DNA from: Methylomonas rivi
Lineage (GTDB): Bacteria > Pseudomonadota > Gammaproteobacteria > Methylococcales > Methylomonadaceae
Direction of reading: 5' to 3'
Assembly: GCF_024505165.1 (NCBI RefSeq)
Contig: NZ_JANIBK010000001.1
Location: 1-64,000, forward strand
Length of the DNA: 64,000 nucleotides
In this document: piece by piece, positions 17,501 to 27,839 of the stretch
How positions within the stretch are numbered: position 1 is the stretch's first letter
How the letters are laid out: each line of letters begins with the position of its first letter
Translations under genes and position numbers: made by a program
Notes under the pieces: generated by a model
Seen by the model: only the letters and a program-made list of their open reading frames with translations
Told to the model about the DNA's origin: nothing
Database searches by the model: none

Positions 17501-19714
17501 AGCCCTGAATATCCGCTAATGCTGGGTTATGACCCGGATAATTTCAGTGAAACGTATACGACTTGGTTCGAACGTTTACATCCCGATGACAGGGAGCGAG
17601 TGGGGAAGACCTACCATAGTTACATCGCCGGCGAGTTACGGGAATATAAAGTCGAGTTCCGTTTGCGCATGCGTTCCGGAGAATGGAAATGGATACTGTC
17701 CCAAGGCAGCGTGGTGGAATATACGCCCGATGGCCAACCCTTGCGCATGCTGGGGACACATACCGACATCGATATGCGCAAACTCGCCGAACAAAAATTG
17801 CAGGAGCGGGAAGCTTTTTACCGCGGCGTCATCGAAGCCTCGCCCGACAGTTTTTGGTTGGTCGATACGTATGGCCGCTTACTTCAGGTCAGCGATAGTT
17901 ATTGCCGACGCTCGGGCTACAGTCAAAACGAGTTATTGGCCATGAGCATAATGGATCTGGACGCCAACATGCCCTCTTCGGAAATTGTCGAGCGCATTCA
18001 GTTACTGAAACAAGAAAAACATGCCGTATTTGAGTCCAGACACCGCGCAAAAGACGGCTCGACATGGCCGGTGGAAGTCAGTACGGTATTTTTGCCGGTG
18101 GCAGGCGGCCGCTTTTTTTCCTTCATTCGCGATATTAGCGAGCGTAAACGCGCGGAAAATAATCTGCGACAACTTTACGATCTTCAGTCCAAGATAGCCT
18201 CCCGACTTCCTGGAGTGATATATCAATACAAGCTTCGTCCGGATGGTTCGTCCTGTTTTCCTTATGCCAGCGAGGCCATACGAGATATCTATCGTGCTAC
18301 CCCCGAGAGCGTGGCCGAGGATGCATCCGCGGTTTTGGCGGTTTTACACCCTGACGATTTCCAAGGCATCATCGATTCGATCCGAATATCGGCCGAAACT
18401 CTGGAGCCTTGGCAATATGAATATCGTGTGCGATATGCCGATGGCACGGAAAGATGGCTATTCGGGAATTCTTTACCGGAGCGGGAAGCGGATGACTCTG
18501 TTGTGTGGTTTGGTTTTATTACGGATATTACCGAGCGTAAACGCTTGGAAAATCAACTGCGCACCAGCGAGTTCTCGTTGAAGGAAGCGCAAAGATTGGC
18601 GCAAATCGGCAGTTGGGAACTGGATTTAATCAATAACAAGCTGGATTGGTCGGAAGAAATTTTTCGTATTTTCGAGCTCGATCCGGCACAATTTAGCGCC
18701 TCCTATGAAGCTTTTCTGGAAACCGTCCACCCCGAAGACCGGGCGTTAGTTAACACCGCCTATCTCGACTCGGTCAAAAACCACGGCAACTACAACATCA
18801 TCCACCGCCTGCAAACAACGGACGGCCGTATTAAATACGTGCACGAACGCGGCGAGACTTTCTACCGGCAAGACCAAGCCATCCGCTCGATAGGCACGGT
18901 TCAAGACATCACCCAGGCGAAATTGGCCGAACAGGAATTGCTGCTGTATCGGAACCACCTGGAAACCTTGGTAACAAAGCGCACGGCGGAACTCGAGGCG
19001 GTAAATCAGGAACTGGAAGCGTTTGCCTATTCGGTATCCCACGACTTACGGGCGCCCTTGCGCGGCATTGATGGTTTCAGTCAAGCATTGCTCGAAGACT
19101 ACGGCGACAAACTGGACGGCACGGGCCGAAATTATCTCGAACGCGTTCGCGGCGCCAGTCAGAGAATGGGCATTCTGATTGACGACCTCTTAAAATTATC
19201 GCGCATCACCCGCGCCATTCTCAAACACGCGCCGGTTGATCTAAGCAGCCTGGCGGATACGGTACTCCGCCAGTTGCGGGAAGCAAACCCCGAACACCAA
19301 GTCGAAACCCGGATCGAGCCAGGGATGCGGGTCAACGGCGATCCCGGCCTGCTTAAAATTGCCTTGGAAAACCTATTGGGCAATGCCTGGAAATACAGCG
19401 CCAAACAGGCGAATCCGCGTATAGAATGCGGCAGCTTGGCACAGAATGGCGAAACCGTTTATTACATCGGCGATAATGGCGCGGGCTTCGATATGCACTA
19501 TGCCGATAAATTATTCAGGCCTTTCCAACGCTTGCACCATCGCGATCAATTCGAAGGCACCGGTATCGGCTTGGCAACGGTGAAACGTATTATTCATCGC
19601 CATGGCGGCCGTATCTGGGCCGAAAGCGAAGTCGACCAAAAAACAACTTTTTATTTCACCCTTGCACGGGAAGAATTGACCGACGACAATCAACAACCGA
19701 GGAGGGAAGCGTGA
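14600..19714 (+). CDS. Eight-PAS membrane sensor histidine kinase with CHASE3
   Basis: A hybrid of many sensors in 1704 residues. Seven hydrophobic helices occupy residues about 17-252, followed by a CHASE3-like periplasmic helical domain (about 253-400) and another membrane helix (about 404-430). Eight consecutive PAS domains (about 440-1440), several with PAC tails, lead to a HisKA domain with phospho-acceptor H1481 ([10 protein letters not shown]) and an HATPase domain ([28 protein letters not shown]). The downstream response regulator starts inside its stop codon, so signalling probably passes to it. The start is uncertain: ATGs at 14600, 14630 and 14639 are all possible. Ligands cannot be read; no haem or flavin motif is certain. 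Confidence 0.9.
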   Translation: MLGFFPYPRIMRPMQYTSALLISRSAGIFTIALGFIVLCGWALDINMLKSVLPGLTTMKPNTAVGFMLTGISLSMLTIAPDKGIAKWISQMTAWLVISFGILTFVQYIFDLNLAIDNLLFQVPPGASYSNQHPARMTPQTALLFSIFSGSILLLGKRQTQAIVQYAVLAISAVPVLTMLGYLFGIQTMPLIGAYKPAAIHTTVGFLLLSAGILATTAETGVFARWRYKLPNIAFGLALALLSLAVAATILNSRRAAESGNRHIKLYEVLWRLEKVAAEAEQSIAANRGFVITGHETFITSLEHSRIRLHANLAEIRNLTTDPEQLKQLSVLESLIAVRNRIGDDIIRLRQEKGLREAADLLGQGEGERINRQIRTKMDAIILAEKNSLAQLENQARTDENHALIALSFALLTGLCLIGFGLVSLKMQIRQHKLTEAERNRLIAILESTTDFVSTADLQANITYINRAGRAMLALGDRPVSELVIADLHPAWALEIISGQGIPAAKLQGSWQGETALLTSAGREIPVSQVILANRDARGEINFLSTVMRDISDLKTAQKALAESEQRYRLLSEYAPEAIMVLDVDKKCFVDANSNTLQLFGVSREQLPHCTPVTLSPPRQADGRLSAEAAEDKIREALAGGAPVFEWIHLNAAGREIPCEIRLLRMPMEGRNLIRGSISDISNRKNAENALRIRDNALKTSLNAVAMADLYGNLTYVNDSFLALWGYADAGETLGKPATILWQAPALAQEIMTAMINTKQSWRGQLTGLKKSGELFEVEISGNIAYDKDGKPIAMIASFLDISERYRLEELQRQMLQRFDTLANASPALIWTSGLDKQCDWFNRCWLEFTGRTFEQEKGNGWTEGVHPEDFEHCLSTYVSAFDARQPFAMEYRLRRHDGEYRWLFDQGLPRHDANGEFIGYIGSCMDITEEKHTRDELNVSEQRLRLALRAANQGMFDLDLESGKAIVSPEYPLMLGYDPDNFSETYTTWFERLHPDDRERVGKTYHSYIAGELREYKVEFRLRMRSGEWKWILSQGSVVEYTPDGQPLRMLGTHTDIDMRKLAEQKLQEREAFYRGVIEASPDSFWLVDTYGRLLQVSDSYCRRSGYSQNELLAMSIMDLDANMPSSEIVERIQLLKQEKHAVFESRHRAKDGSTWPVEVSTVFLPVAGGRFFSFIRDISERKRAENNLRQLYDLQSKIASRLPGVIYQYKLRPDGSSCFPYASEAIRDIYRATPESVAEDASAVLAVLHPDDFQGIIDSIRISAETLEPWQYEYRVRYADGTERWLFGNSLPEREADDSVVWFGFITDITERKRLENQLRTSEFSLKEAQRLAQIGSWELDLINNKLDWSEEIFRIFELDPAQFSASYEAFLETVHPEDRALVNTAYLDSVKNHGNYNIIHRLQTTDGRIKYVHERGETFYRQDQAIRSIGTVQDITQAKLAEQELLLYRNHLETLVTKRTAELEAVNQELEAFAYSVSHDLRAPLRGIDGFSQALLEDYGDKLDGTGRNYLERVRGASQRMGILIDDLLKLSRITRAILKHAPVDLSSLADTVLRQLREANPEHQVETRIEPGMRVNGDPGLLKIALENLLGNAWKYSAKQANPRIECGSLAQNGETVYYIGDNGAGFDMHYADKLFRPFQRLHHRDQFEGTGIGLATVKRIIHRHGGRIWAESEVDQKTTFYFTLAREELTDDNQQPRREA

Positions 19715-20160
19715 ACGACAATAACAAAATAATTCTTTTGGTCGAGGATAATCCCGATGACGAAGCCCTGACTTTACGGGCACTACGGAAGAACAACATT
19801 CTTAATCAAGTAGTGGTTGCTCGAGACGGCGTGGAAGCGCTGGACTATCTGTTCGGAACCGGCGCGCACGCCGGCCGCGACGCGGCAAACCAGCCGCAGG
19901 TCATATTGCTGGATCTGAAACTGCCCAAACTGGATGGCCTGGAAGTATTGAAACGCATTCGCGCCGATATCCGAACCCGACTGCAGCCTGTCGTCATTCT
20001 GACCACCTCGAATGAAGACCGCGATATCGTCGGCAGTTATGAACTAGGCGCTAATAGTTTCATCCGCAAACCGGTTGATTTCGAACAGTTTATGGAAGCA
20101 GTGCGTCAACTGGGCCTGTATTGGCTGGTGCTCAATGTTTCGCCGCCCCAAGCTTGGTAA
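19711..20160 (+). CDS. Single-domain response regulator, Rcp1 type
   Basis: A stand-alone receiver of 149 residues resembling cyanobacterial Rcp1, the partner of phytochrome-like kinases. It has the acidic pair in [12 protein letters not shown], the phospho-acceptor D68 in [13 protein letters not shown], the conserved Thr in [10 protein letters not shown] and Lys in FIRKPVDF. There is no output domain. GTG start with a strong GGAGG; it overlaps the kinase stop by four bases, a sign of translational coupling. It probably relays phosphate from the PAS kinase, perhaps to the next gene or to another phosphotransfer protein. Confidence 0.9.
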   Translation: MNDNNKIILLVEDNPDDEALTLRALRKNNILNQVVVARDGVEALDYLFGTGAHAGRDAANQPQVILLDLKLPKLDGLEVLKRIRADIRTRLQPVVILTTSNEDRDIVGSYELGANSFIRKPVDFEQFMEAVRQLGLYWLVLNVSPPQAW

Positions 20161-20165
20161 CGCAA

Positions 20166-21914
20166 ATGACCAAGCCATTATCGGTATTGCTGATTGAAGA
20201 CTCGGAGGACGATGCCATGCTGCTGGAACGCGAATTGCGGCTGGGCGGCTACCTACCCGCCTTGCACCGGATAGACAGCGCGATACAACTCGATACCGCT
20301 TTAAAAAAAACCGACTGGGACGTCATCATCACCGACCATAACCTGCCCGGCTTCAGTTCCGAATCGGCTTTACGCATGGTGCATGAAGCCGAGCTCGACA
20401 TACCCATCATCATCGTATCCGGCAGTATCGGCGAAGAAGCGGCGGTAAGGGCCATGAAAGCCGGTGCCAGCGATTACATCATGAAAGACAATATGGCGCG
20501 CTTATTGCCAGCAATCGAGCGGGAGTTGCGCGACGCCGAAGTTCGCCGCCGGCAACGCGAGTCCGAAAAGACCATTCGCCATTTAGCTTTTTACGACCCA
20601 TTAACCCAGTTACCCAATCGCCGGCTGCTGATGGACAGGCTGGAACACGCATTGCTAAGCAGCGCGCGCAGTAAACATTACGGCGCCTTGCTTTATCTCG
20701 ATATGGACCATTTCAAAAATCTGAACGACACCAAAGGCCATCATTATGGCGATATCCTGCTTAAACAAGTGGCGATGCAACTGAAATCCTGTGTGCGCGA
20801 CGAAGACACGGTCGCCCGCTTGGGCGGCGACGAATTTGTGGTCATGCTGGAAGACCTTGGCCTAGACGCCGACCACGCGGCAATTCAAGCAAAAGTAATC
20901 GGCGATAAAATCGTCGCCACGCTAAACCAGCCCTGTTTATTAAACAACTACGAGCATTACTCTTCCTGCAGTATTGGCGTTGCCCTATTCCATGGCGACA
21001 AGAGCCAACTGGACCACTTGCTCACCCAAGCCGATACATCGATGTACGAAGCCAAAAAAGCCGGACGCAATACCTTACGATTTTTCGACCCTACCATGCA
21101 AAAAACGCTGGAAGAACGCGTCGACATGGAAAACGCCTTGCGGCAGGCAATCAGTAAACAGCAGTTTCAACTTTTCTACCAAATACAGGTGGATACGCAA
21201 GGCTATCCGCTCGGTGCCGAGGCGCTGATTCGTTGGCGGCACGACAGTATGGGCATGATCCCGCCAAGCGATTTTATTCCGCTGGCAGAGGAAACCAACC
21301 AGATCGAAACCATAGGCCAATGGGTCCTGGAAACCGCTTGCTTACAGGTCAAGGCTTGGGCGGACTGCCCCTTTCGGCAACATTTGACTATCGCCGTCAA
21401 TGTCAGCGCTCAGCAATTCAAGCAACATAACTTCGTCGATATTGTGCAAAAAACAGCGGAACGTATCGGTATCGATCCGGCAAAACTGAAACTGGAATTG
21501 ACCGAAAGCATGGTATTGATTAACGTCGAAGACGCCATTGCCAAGATGAAGCGCCTGAGAGCATTAGGGTTCTATTTATCCCTGGACGACTTCGGTACCG
21601 GCTATTCATCCCTCAGCTATCTTAAACGACTACCCTTCAATCAAATCAAGATCGACCGCAGTTTTATCGTCAGCGCCACCTTCGACAGCAACGACGCCTT
21701 TTTGGTGCATATAGTCATCAGCATGGGGCAAAAATTCGGCATGGATGTGGTTGCCGAAGGCGTGGAAACCCAGGAACAGTTCGAACTGCTGGAAATTTTG
21801 GATTGCAAGGCCTTTCAGGGCTACTTGTTCGGTAAACCGATGCCCATCGAGGATTTCGAAACTTTTTTACTAAGCTTACCCAATCCGTCTACCGCGACAA
21901 CGTATATCGCCTAA
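20166..21914 (+). CDS. REC-GGDEF-EAL cyclic di-GMP enzyme
   Basis: A 582-residue protein with receiver (phospho-acceptor D57), GGDEF and EAL domains. The cyclase site RLGGDEF is intact and preceded by an RxxD inhibitory site (RDED, five residues upstream). The phosphodiesterase domain has the EAL motif in GAEALIRW, VNVSAQQF, ELTESM, DDFGTGYSS, IKIDRSF and VAEGVET, so both activities could be live. The start is the ATG five bases after the regulator's stop; an in-frame earlier start would lie within that gene. It completes a kinase-regulator-c-di-GMP output operon. A PilZ receptor gene lies 1.5 kb further on. Confidence 0.93.
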   Translation: MTKPLSVLLIEDSEDDAMLLERELRLGGYLPALHRIDSAIQLDTALKKTDWDVIITDHNLPGFSSESALRMVHEAELDIPIIIVSGSIGEEAAVRAMKAGASDYIMKDNMARLLPAIERELRDAEVRRRQRESEKTIRHLAFYDPLTQLPNRRLLMDRLEHALLSSARSKHYGALLYLDMDHFKNLNDTKGHHYGDILLKQVAMQLKSCVRDEDTVARLGGDEFVVMLEDLGLDADHAAIQAKVIGDKIVATLNQPCLLNNYEHYSSCSIGVALFHGDKSQLDHLLTQADTSMYEAKKAGRNTLRFFDPTMQKTLEERVDMENALRQAISKQQFQLFYQIQVDTQGYPLGAEALIRWRHDSMGMIPPSDFIPLAEETNQIETIGQWVLETACLQVKAWADCPFRQHLTIAVNVSAQQFKQHNFVDIVQKTAERIGIDPAKLKLELTESMVLINVEDAIAKMKRLRALGFYLSLDDFGTGYSSLSYLKRLPFNQIKIDRSFIVSATFDSNDAFLVHIVISMGQKFGMDVVAEGVETQEQFELLEILDCKAFQGYLFGKPMPIEDFETFLLSLPNPSTATTYIA

Positions 21915-21938
21915 ATCTTCCCAACGATTTCCGCAAAG

Positions 21939-23234
21939 CTAGCCGCGGAATCGGCTTTTGTTCCCGTTCGTACTCGGTTTTTTCTGCCCGGCACTTCCGG
22001 AGCGTCTTTTATCCGCGGGGTGGCGTTTAGTTTGATTTTGATTCGGCGCGGCTATTTTCTTTTCGGCCGATTTGGGCTTGCTGTTAGTCACGATGAGCGA
22101 GACTTTTTCATAACCCGTATCGGCGACGCGCGGAATTTCCCGTTTCAACAATTTTTCGATGGCCGCCAGTAAATAGGCCTCCTCCGGATCGACCAGGGAA
22201 ATCGCCTGTCCATCCGCCCCGGCCCGGCCGGTACGGCCGATGCGGTGCACATAATCTTCCGCCACTTGCGGCAAATCGAAATTGACCACATGCGGTAACT
22301 GATCGATATCCAGGCCGCGCGCGGCGATGTCGGTGGCAATCAATGCGGTGATTTTGCCGGCCTTGAAATCTTCCAAGGCCCGCACCCGCGCCCCCTGGCT
22401 TTTATCGCCATGCAAGGCGGCGCAGCGGATGCCGTCCTTGATTAATTGCTTCGCCAAGCGGTCGGCGCCGTGCTTGGTTCTGACGAATACCAACACTTGT
22501 TGCCAATTTCCGTTGCCGATTAAAAAAGACAGCAGCTCGCGCTTGTTTTCGCGCTTGATCGGGTAAATCAATTGCGATATGGTATCGGCGGCGGCATTTT
22601 TTTTGGCGACGGCGATTTCCACCGGATCATTTAAAATCTGCTCGGCCAAGGCGCCGATTTCCGGCGCATAGGTAGCGGAAAACAACAGGTTTTGCCGCTT
22701 GGCCGGCAATAGGGCAATGATTTTGCGGATATCGCGAATAAAGCCCATATCCAGCATGCGGTCGGCCTCGTCCAGCACAAAATGTTGGACGTGGGAAAGG
22801 CTCAAGTGCTGTTGCTGAATCAAGTCCAGCAGCCGCCCCGGCGTGGCTATCACAATGTCGGTGCCGCGCTGAATTTTTTGAATCTGCGGATTAATACTGA
22901 CGCCGCCATAAATGGCTTCGGCAAAAAACGGCAAATGCTTGCCGTAGGTTTTGACACTTTCGTAGACCTGCATGGCCAGTTCCCGGGTGGGGGTCAAAAT
23001 CAACACCCGCACCGGACGCGGTTTTTGCGGTATCGCTTGCCGCTGCAAAATCTGCAGCAAGGGTAAGGTAAACCCCGCCGTTTTACCGGTGCCGGTCTGC
23101 GCCCCCGCCAAAACATCGCGGCCTTGCAAAATCACCGGTATGGCTTGAGCCTGGATCGGCGTGGGTGTTATATAGCCTTGTTCCGCGACAGCTTGTAGCA
23201 ACTGCTCGGAGAGAGCCAATTCTGAAAATGTCAT
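21939..23234 (-). CDS. rhlE: ATP-dependent RNA helicase RhlE
   Basis: DEAD-box RNA helicase of 431 residues. Visible motifs are Q-motif [11 protein letters not shown], motif I AQTGTGKT, Ia [42 protein letters not shown] and [12 protein letters not shown]. The N-terminus [21 protein letters not shown] and the short basic C-terminal tail fit RhlE, which acts in ribosome assembly and RNA turnover. It is convergent with the REC-GGDEF-EAL gene, 24 bp apart, with no clear terminator between them. Confidence 0.92.
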   Translation of the reverse strand: MTFSELALSEQLLQAVAEQGYITPTPIQAQAIPVILQGRDVLAGAQTGTGKTAGFTLPLLQILQRQAIPQKPRPVRVLILTPTRELAMQVYESVKTYGKHLPFFAEAIYGGVSINPQIQKIQRGTDIVIATPGRLLDLIQQQHLSLSHVQHFVLDEADRMLDMGFIRDIRKIIALLPAKRQNLLFSATYAPEIGALAEQILNDPVEIAVAKKNAAADTISQLIYPIKRENKRELLSFLIGNGNWQQVLVFVRTKHGADRLAKQLIKDGIRCAALHGDKSQGARVRALEDFKAGKITALIATDIAARGLDIDQLPHVVNFDLPQVAEDYVHRIGRTGRAGADGQAISLVDPEEAYLLAAIEKLLKREIPRVADTGYEKVSLIVTNSKPKSAEKKIAAPNQNQTKRHPADKRRSGSAGQKKPSTNGNKSRFRG

Positions 23235-23382
23235 TCATTAACCTTAAATAAGCGCCGTATCCAACGGCAAATAAAATCATCCCGCACATGGTATTTTTAT
23301 TAAAAACCTATACAATTCAATAAGGCTATAAAAAAAAACAGCCCAAGGCAGGCAAGCATAACCGCTAGATGGAGAAAACCGC

Positions 23383-23742
23383 ATGAAGCCGGAAAAACGC
23401 ATACACAAACGCATCAAACCCAAAGGCTTACAGGCCGGGTTAATTTTTAACTCGGAACAACAAGAAATCGCCTTGGATGCGGACATTATAGACATTAGCT
23501 ATACAGGCATCCGGGTTAAGTTAAAACAACCCATCGCCACGGACATGACAGGCAATATCAGGATTAATATGCTGTTGCCTGAATCGAATACGCCTTTCTG
23601 CGTTCACGGCATTTTAAAGCATCAAGCCTCGAACGACGAGTGCGGACTGCATTATGTAGACCATGTGCACGGCTCCATCGACGACTTGATGTTCGAATGC
23701 GTGGAACTCGACGAAACCACGGTTTTGATCAAAACCGCTTAA
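23383..23742 (+). CDS. PilZ-domain protein
   Basis: A 119-residue stand-alone PilZ domain, the usual c-di-GMP receptor. The ligand motif R-X3-R is present at the N-terminus (KRIHKRIKPKG) and D-X-S-X2-G follows in IIDISYTGIRV. GGAGAA precedes the ATG. It is close to, but not in one operon with, the c-di-GMP enzyme gene. Its target, for example a motor, pilus or polysaccharide synthase, cannot be read here. An 18-bp perfect palindrome covers its last codons. Confidence 0.88.
   Translation: MKPEKRIHKRIKPKGLQAGLIFNSEQQEIALDADIIDISYTGIRVKLKQPIATDMTGNIRINMLLPESNTPFCVHGILKHQASNDECGLHYVDHVHGSIDDLMFECVELDETTVLIKTA
23720..23737. repeat. 18-bp perfect palindrome at the end of the PilZ gene
   Basis: CGGTTTTGATCAAAACCG is a perfect palindrome within the last six codons. 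It is followed by a second inverted repeat, CCGGTTAA (23755-23762) with TTAACCGG (23791-23798), which reaches the rapA stop codon. Neither is followed by a T-run. They may form 3' hairpins or mark a protein binding site between convergent genes. Confidence 0.5.
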
Positions 23743-23790
23743 TCTCATCGCTCCCCGGTTAAAGGCCAACGCGCCAACGGGCGCCGCCAA

Positions 23791-26565
23791 TTAACCGGTG
23801 ATGACGAAGCGCACCGCATCCAATCGCAATTGCGCATCCTGGATGCTTTCGTGCGCCAGCATGGTCATTTCCTTTAATTGTTGAATTTCCTGATCCTTGA
23901 TGCCGGGGTTGATTTTCTTCAATCTGACCATGCGCTTGATTTCGCCGGTGAACGCCGCAATCATGCGGTTGCTGCTTTCGGCAATCAAACCTTGCATCAA
24001 CGCTTTAGCCTTTTGTTCGCCGGCGTTGAGCATATCCTGAATATGTTGGCGCTGGCTGTTTAAAAACTGCCCAATCTGCTCTTTATCGATACTGTCCGGT
24101 GTATCCAGCATGGAATCGTGTGAAATTGCAGCGGTTAAATCCTTTTTATTCTGGTCGATCAAAACCCTGAGCGGCGTAGGCGGTAAAAAACGGCCGATCT
24201 GCAACGCCGCCGGCGCGCTGCATTCCGCGATAAACAGCAGTTCCAATAAAAACTGCCCGGCTTTCAAGTTCGGCTGCTTAATAACACTGACCGCGGCATT
24301 GCCGGTTTCGCTGGACAACACCAAATCCATGGCCGATAGCACCATCGGGTGTTCCTGCGTCAGAAACTGCATATCTTCCCGCGCCAGGGCGATGTCCCTG
24401 TCCACGGTAACGGTCACGCCGTCGTCTTGCAACATCGGAAAATGCGCGATACGTAAATTCTCGCTCGGCCAAAGGATATGGCAATGTTTGGAGTGGTATT
24501 CGACATCCACCCCATAGCAATCGAACAGCGCTTCCATATAAGGCCATAAACTACCGTCGTTTTCGATGGTTTCCAGCTGCCGAATCAGCTCGGCCGCTTC
24601 CGCCGGGCGGCAGGAGTTCAGTTCCAATAGCTGGTCGCGGCCGTTTTGCAATTCGGTTTCTATCCGTTCGCTCAGGGCTCTGGTCGCGGCAATAAAGCCT
24701 TCGATATCGGCTTGATCCCGACCAGCCAATAACGCCTTCAATTGCGCGCCCATCTGCTTGGCGACATGGCCGGCCGCGGAACAATTATGTCTAAAAGCAT
24801 CCAGACCTTCTTCATACCATCGGAACAGTAGATGTTGCGAACTATTTTCTAAATACGGAATGTGAATTTGAATCACTTGTTTTTGACCGATGCGGTCCAG
24901 CCGGCCGATACGTTGTTGCAACAAGTCCGGATTTTGCGGTAGATCGAATAAAATCAAATGCCGGACAAATTGAAAATTCCGGCCTTCGCTGCCGATTTCC
25001 GAACACAGCAATACCTGAGCCCGGCTTTCGTCGTCGGCAAAAAATGCCGCGGCCCGGTCCCGCTCCACAATGCTCATACCCTCATGAAACACCGCCGCCA
25101 CATGGCCCAAATGTTGGCGCAAGAGTTGATCCAGTTGAATCACCGTTTCGGCGCGTTGGCAGATCAACAAGGTCTTTTCCTCGCCCAGCGCCTTTAATTT
25201 ATCCACCAGCCATAAAAAGTACGGGCTGCTTGCCAAATCGGCGCCCGGCTCGCCCTGCAACGGATAGCCGTAGCGTTCCCGGTCCGGAAAGCCTTGCACG
25301 GTATGTCGGGAATTTCTGAACAGAATCCGCCCGGTGCCGTGATGGTCCAGCAACAATTTGATCAATTCTTCCCGCACATTCGCATCCGTCGGCTGCGCGT
25401 TGAACTGCTGCAGCAGCGTTTCAACATTGTCGTGCTGTAGCAGAGTTTTAAGCCGGACTTGCTCGTCCGCGGGCAATGCTTGACCGGAGATCAGGCGGTT
25501 GGCCAACTCGGCGACCGGGGCAAACTGGCTTTCTTCCGCGACGAAGTGCCGAAAACTGTAAAAACGGTCGGGATCCAGCAAGCGTAAACGGGCAAAGTGG
25601 CTTTCCTTGCCTAATTGCTCAGGTGTCGCAGTCAGTAAAATCAAACCATCCACGCTATTGGCCAATTTTTCGACAAACAGGTAGTCGGCGCTGGGCGTGG
25701 CTTCGCTCCATTCCAGATGGTGGGCTTCATCGACCACGACCATGTCCCAGCCGGCATCCAACGCTTGTGTCTGGCGCTCGGGGAAATCGGCAAAAAACTG
25801 CTGGCTGCAGAGCACCAATTGTTCAGTCGAAAACGGATTATCGCCATCTTCCCGACATGCCAAGCAACGGGTTTCGTCCAACAGGCTGAAGCGCAGATTG
25901 AAGCGGCGAAGCATCTCAACCAACCATTGATACATCAGGGCTTCCGGCACCACTATCAAAACCCGTTGGCTTAAGCCATTAATCAGACGGTGTTGCAGAA
26001 TCAAACCCGCTTCAATGGTTTTACCCAAGCCCACTTCGTCCGCCAGCATAATCCTGGGGGCAATCCGGTTGGCCGCTTGATGGGCAATGTATAATTGGTG
26101 CGGAATCAACGCGGCCCGCGCGCCCTGCAAACCTTTCACCGCGGATTGTTGATGCCGCTGCTGACGCCGCCAAGTTTCATATCGCAAACTAAACCAGGCG
26201 CTGGGATCGAATTGCCCGGTAAACAGGCGGTCCTGCGGCTTATTGAACTGTATGTGGTGATTCAGTTCCATTTCATCGATTTGCTGAAACCGGCCATCCT
26301 CGTCCAACCCGAAATAGCTCAGCAACCCATTTTGTTGCTGCACTTGTTGCACGGTAATTTTGCAATATTCGATGGATTCAACCACGTCGCCTTCGGCAAA
26401 CCGCACCCGGGTCAACGGCGCATTGTCCCGCGCATAAACCCGCTTGTCGCCCGTGGCCAAAAACAGTACCGTAACGCGGTTAAACTCCGCTTCCAAAATC
26501 ATGCCTAAACCGAGTTCGGACTCGGTATTACTAATCCAGCGTTGGCCGGGAATAAAATCAATCAT
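23791..26565 (-). CDS. rapA: RNA polymerase-associated helicase RapA
   Basis: SWI2/SNF2-family ATPase that recycles RNA polymerase. The N-terminal Tudor-like region opens FIPGQRWISNTESELGLG, as in RapA. Motif I is LADEVGLGKTIEAGLIL, motif II is VVDEAHHLEWSE and motif VI QQRIGRLDRIGQ. The C-terminal RapA-specific domain continues to 924 residues, slightly shorter than E. coli RapA (968). It is monocistronic, with an AT-rich upstream region (26566-26664). Confidence 0.95.
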   Translation of the reverse strand: MIDFIPGQRWISNTESELGLGMILEAEFNRVTVLFLATGDKRVYARDNAPLTRVRFAEGDVVESIEYCKITVQQVQQQNGLLSYFGLDEDGRFQQIDEMELNHHIQFNKPQDRLFTGQFDPSAWFSLRYETWRRQQRHQQSAVKGLQGARAALIPHQLYIAHQAANRIAPRIMLADEVGLGKTIEAGLILQHRLINGLSQRVLIVVPEALMYQWLVEMLRRFNLRFSLLDETRCLACREDGDNPFSTEQLVLCSQQFFADFPERQTQALDAGWDMVVVDEAHHLEWSEATPSADYLFVEKLANSVDGLILLTATPEQLGKESHFARLRLLDPDRFYSFRHFVAEESQFAPVAELANRLISGQALPADEQVRLKTLLQHDNVETLLQQFNAQPTDANVREELIKLLLDHHGTGRILFRNSRHTVQGFPDRERYGYPLQGEPGADLASSPYFLWLVDKLKALGEEKTLLICQRAETVIQLDQLLRQHLGHVAAVFHEGMSIVERDRAAAFFADDESRAQVLLCSEIGSEGRNFQFVRHLILFDLPQNPDLLQQRIGRLDRIGQKQVIQIHIPYLENSSQHLLFRWYEEGLDAFRHNCSAAGHVAKQMGAQLKALLAGRDQADIEGFIAATRALSERIETELQNGRDQLLELNSCRPAEAAELIRQLETIENDGSLWPYMEALFDCYGVDVEYHSKHCHILWPSENLRIAHFPMLQDDGVTVTVDRDIALAREDMQFLTQEHPMVLSAMDLVLSSETGNAAVSVIKQPNLKAGQFLLELLFIAECSAPAALQIGRFLPPTPLRVLIDQNKKDLTAAISHDSMLDTPDSIDKEQIGQFLNSQRQHIQDMLNAGEQKAKALMQGLIAESSNRMIAAFTGEIKRMVRLKKINPGIKDQEIQQLKEMTMLAHESIQDAQLRLDAVRFVITG

Positions 26566-26664
26566 TAAAAACGCGTATTATAAATATTTAAAAATTTTAA
26601 AGAAAAAGAAACAGCACTCTAATCGAGCTAAAAGTATTAGTTTGACCGTATTATTCAATAAATA

Positions 26665-27801
26665 TTATTCCATATAGGGCAAGGGAATAAATGGGTAATC
26701 TTTTATGCCTGATTTTTCCCGGCTCTGATACCAGATATTGACGCCATCGACAACCACCTCTTCTTTACCGACAAAAACATTCGAATCAAACTTAGTCTCG
26801 ACATCCTCCCCCGCCGCATGCAGTAAATTGTTCCGCCCCTTTCTCTCCATAATCACGACATTATTTTTCAACTCGACATAATTACTTTTATGTTTATAGC
26901 CTTCCAAGCCATATCCAATCAAATCGGAGTTCACGGAGCCGGGGCCTTTTTCTAAAATAGAATTGCGAATACTGACAATGCCGCCATTCGGTATATCGAT
27001 AAGCCTACTGCTATCGGACGACAGAGAAGCCACTACGCTTCTAACAATCTCCGTTACCCTTGCCCGGGATTTTATTTCGTGGCCTTGATCGACCGCGGCA
27101 ATAAACAAACTGTCTTCAATATAAAGTTCTCCGCCGACGCCAACATATATTCCATGCGACTTCCCACGCCGCCCTAACAACTCGAATCTACTGTCCTTGA
27201 TTTTAACGAGCTCCGGTTGCTTACCCGTCAGCAGCCCTTGTTCGCTATCATGGAAGTACACATGATTTAACAGCAGGTTACCGCCTTCCAATCTTACGCA
27301 GGCACCATTTTGATCGGGAACCTTAATGCCTCTACATTCGATATTATCGATAGTAGCGGAATTTCCTTTTATAACAATCGCGCCTTTACCGCCGGCAACG
27401 GCACCGTCGAATATAACATGCCCCCTCCCAACAACCGTAATCCCGTTTTTACGAATAAAAAGCGGTGTTTTATAAACGCCGGCGCCCAATTCCAACGTAT
27501 CGCCGTCCCGCAGAGCATCTAACGCGGACGTCAAATCCGGAAACTCGCGCCCGTTCACTAAGATTTTATTCTCGCCAAGTTGATTAATGTATTTTGGCGT
27601 CCATTTACCGAAAGAAGCGTTTATCTCCTCTTGAATCTCGGCGGAATTTTTTTTATTCTTTTCAGACACCGTAAAAAATTTATTCTCTATACCATAGCGG
27701 ATTTTGGGATTGCCGATTAAAACGTAAACCAACCCAATATGCGCTACAAAGCCCACCAGAGCCATATATCCCACTATTAATTTATTTAAGCGCTTAATCA
27801 A
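26665..27801 (-). CDS. Membrane-anchored parallel beta-helix protein
   Basis: A 378-residue protein with one N-terminal hydrophobic helix (VGYMALVGFVAHIGLVYVLIG) and a periplasmic body showing the spaced hydrophobic pattern of a right-handed parallel beta-helix (ALRDGDTLELGAGVYKTPLFI, GAIVIKGNSATIDNIECRG, and later repeats). This fold is common in polysaccharide lyases and epimerases, but no catalytic signature is recognised. The start is a TTG; the next ATG would cut into the membrane helix. Its base composition is more AT-rich than its neighbours. It lies downstream of the DHH and cysC genes on the same strand, with a 38-bp gap. Confidence 0.6.
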   Translation of the reverse strand: MIKRLNKLIVGYMALVGFVAHIGLVYVLIGNPKIRYGIENKFFTVSEKNKKNSAEIQEEINASFGKWTPKYINQLGENKILVNGREFPDLTSALDALRDGDTLELGAGVYKTPLFIRKNGITVVGRGHVIFDGAVAGGKGAIVIKGNSATIDNIECRGIKVPDQNGACVRLEGGNLLLNHVYFHDSEQGLLTGKQPELVKIKDSRFELLGRRGKSHGIYVGVGGELYIEDSLFIAAVDQGHEIKSRARVTEIVRSVVASLSSDSSRLIDIPNGGIVSIRNSILEKGPGSVNSDLIGYGLEGYKHKSNYVELKNNVVIMERKGRNNLLHAAGEDVETKFDSNVFVGKEEVVVDGVNIWYQSREKSGIKDYPFIPLPYME

Positions 27802-27839
27802 GCCGATACCCTATCGAGAGCATATAGAATAACCTTACC

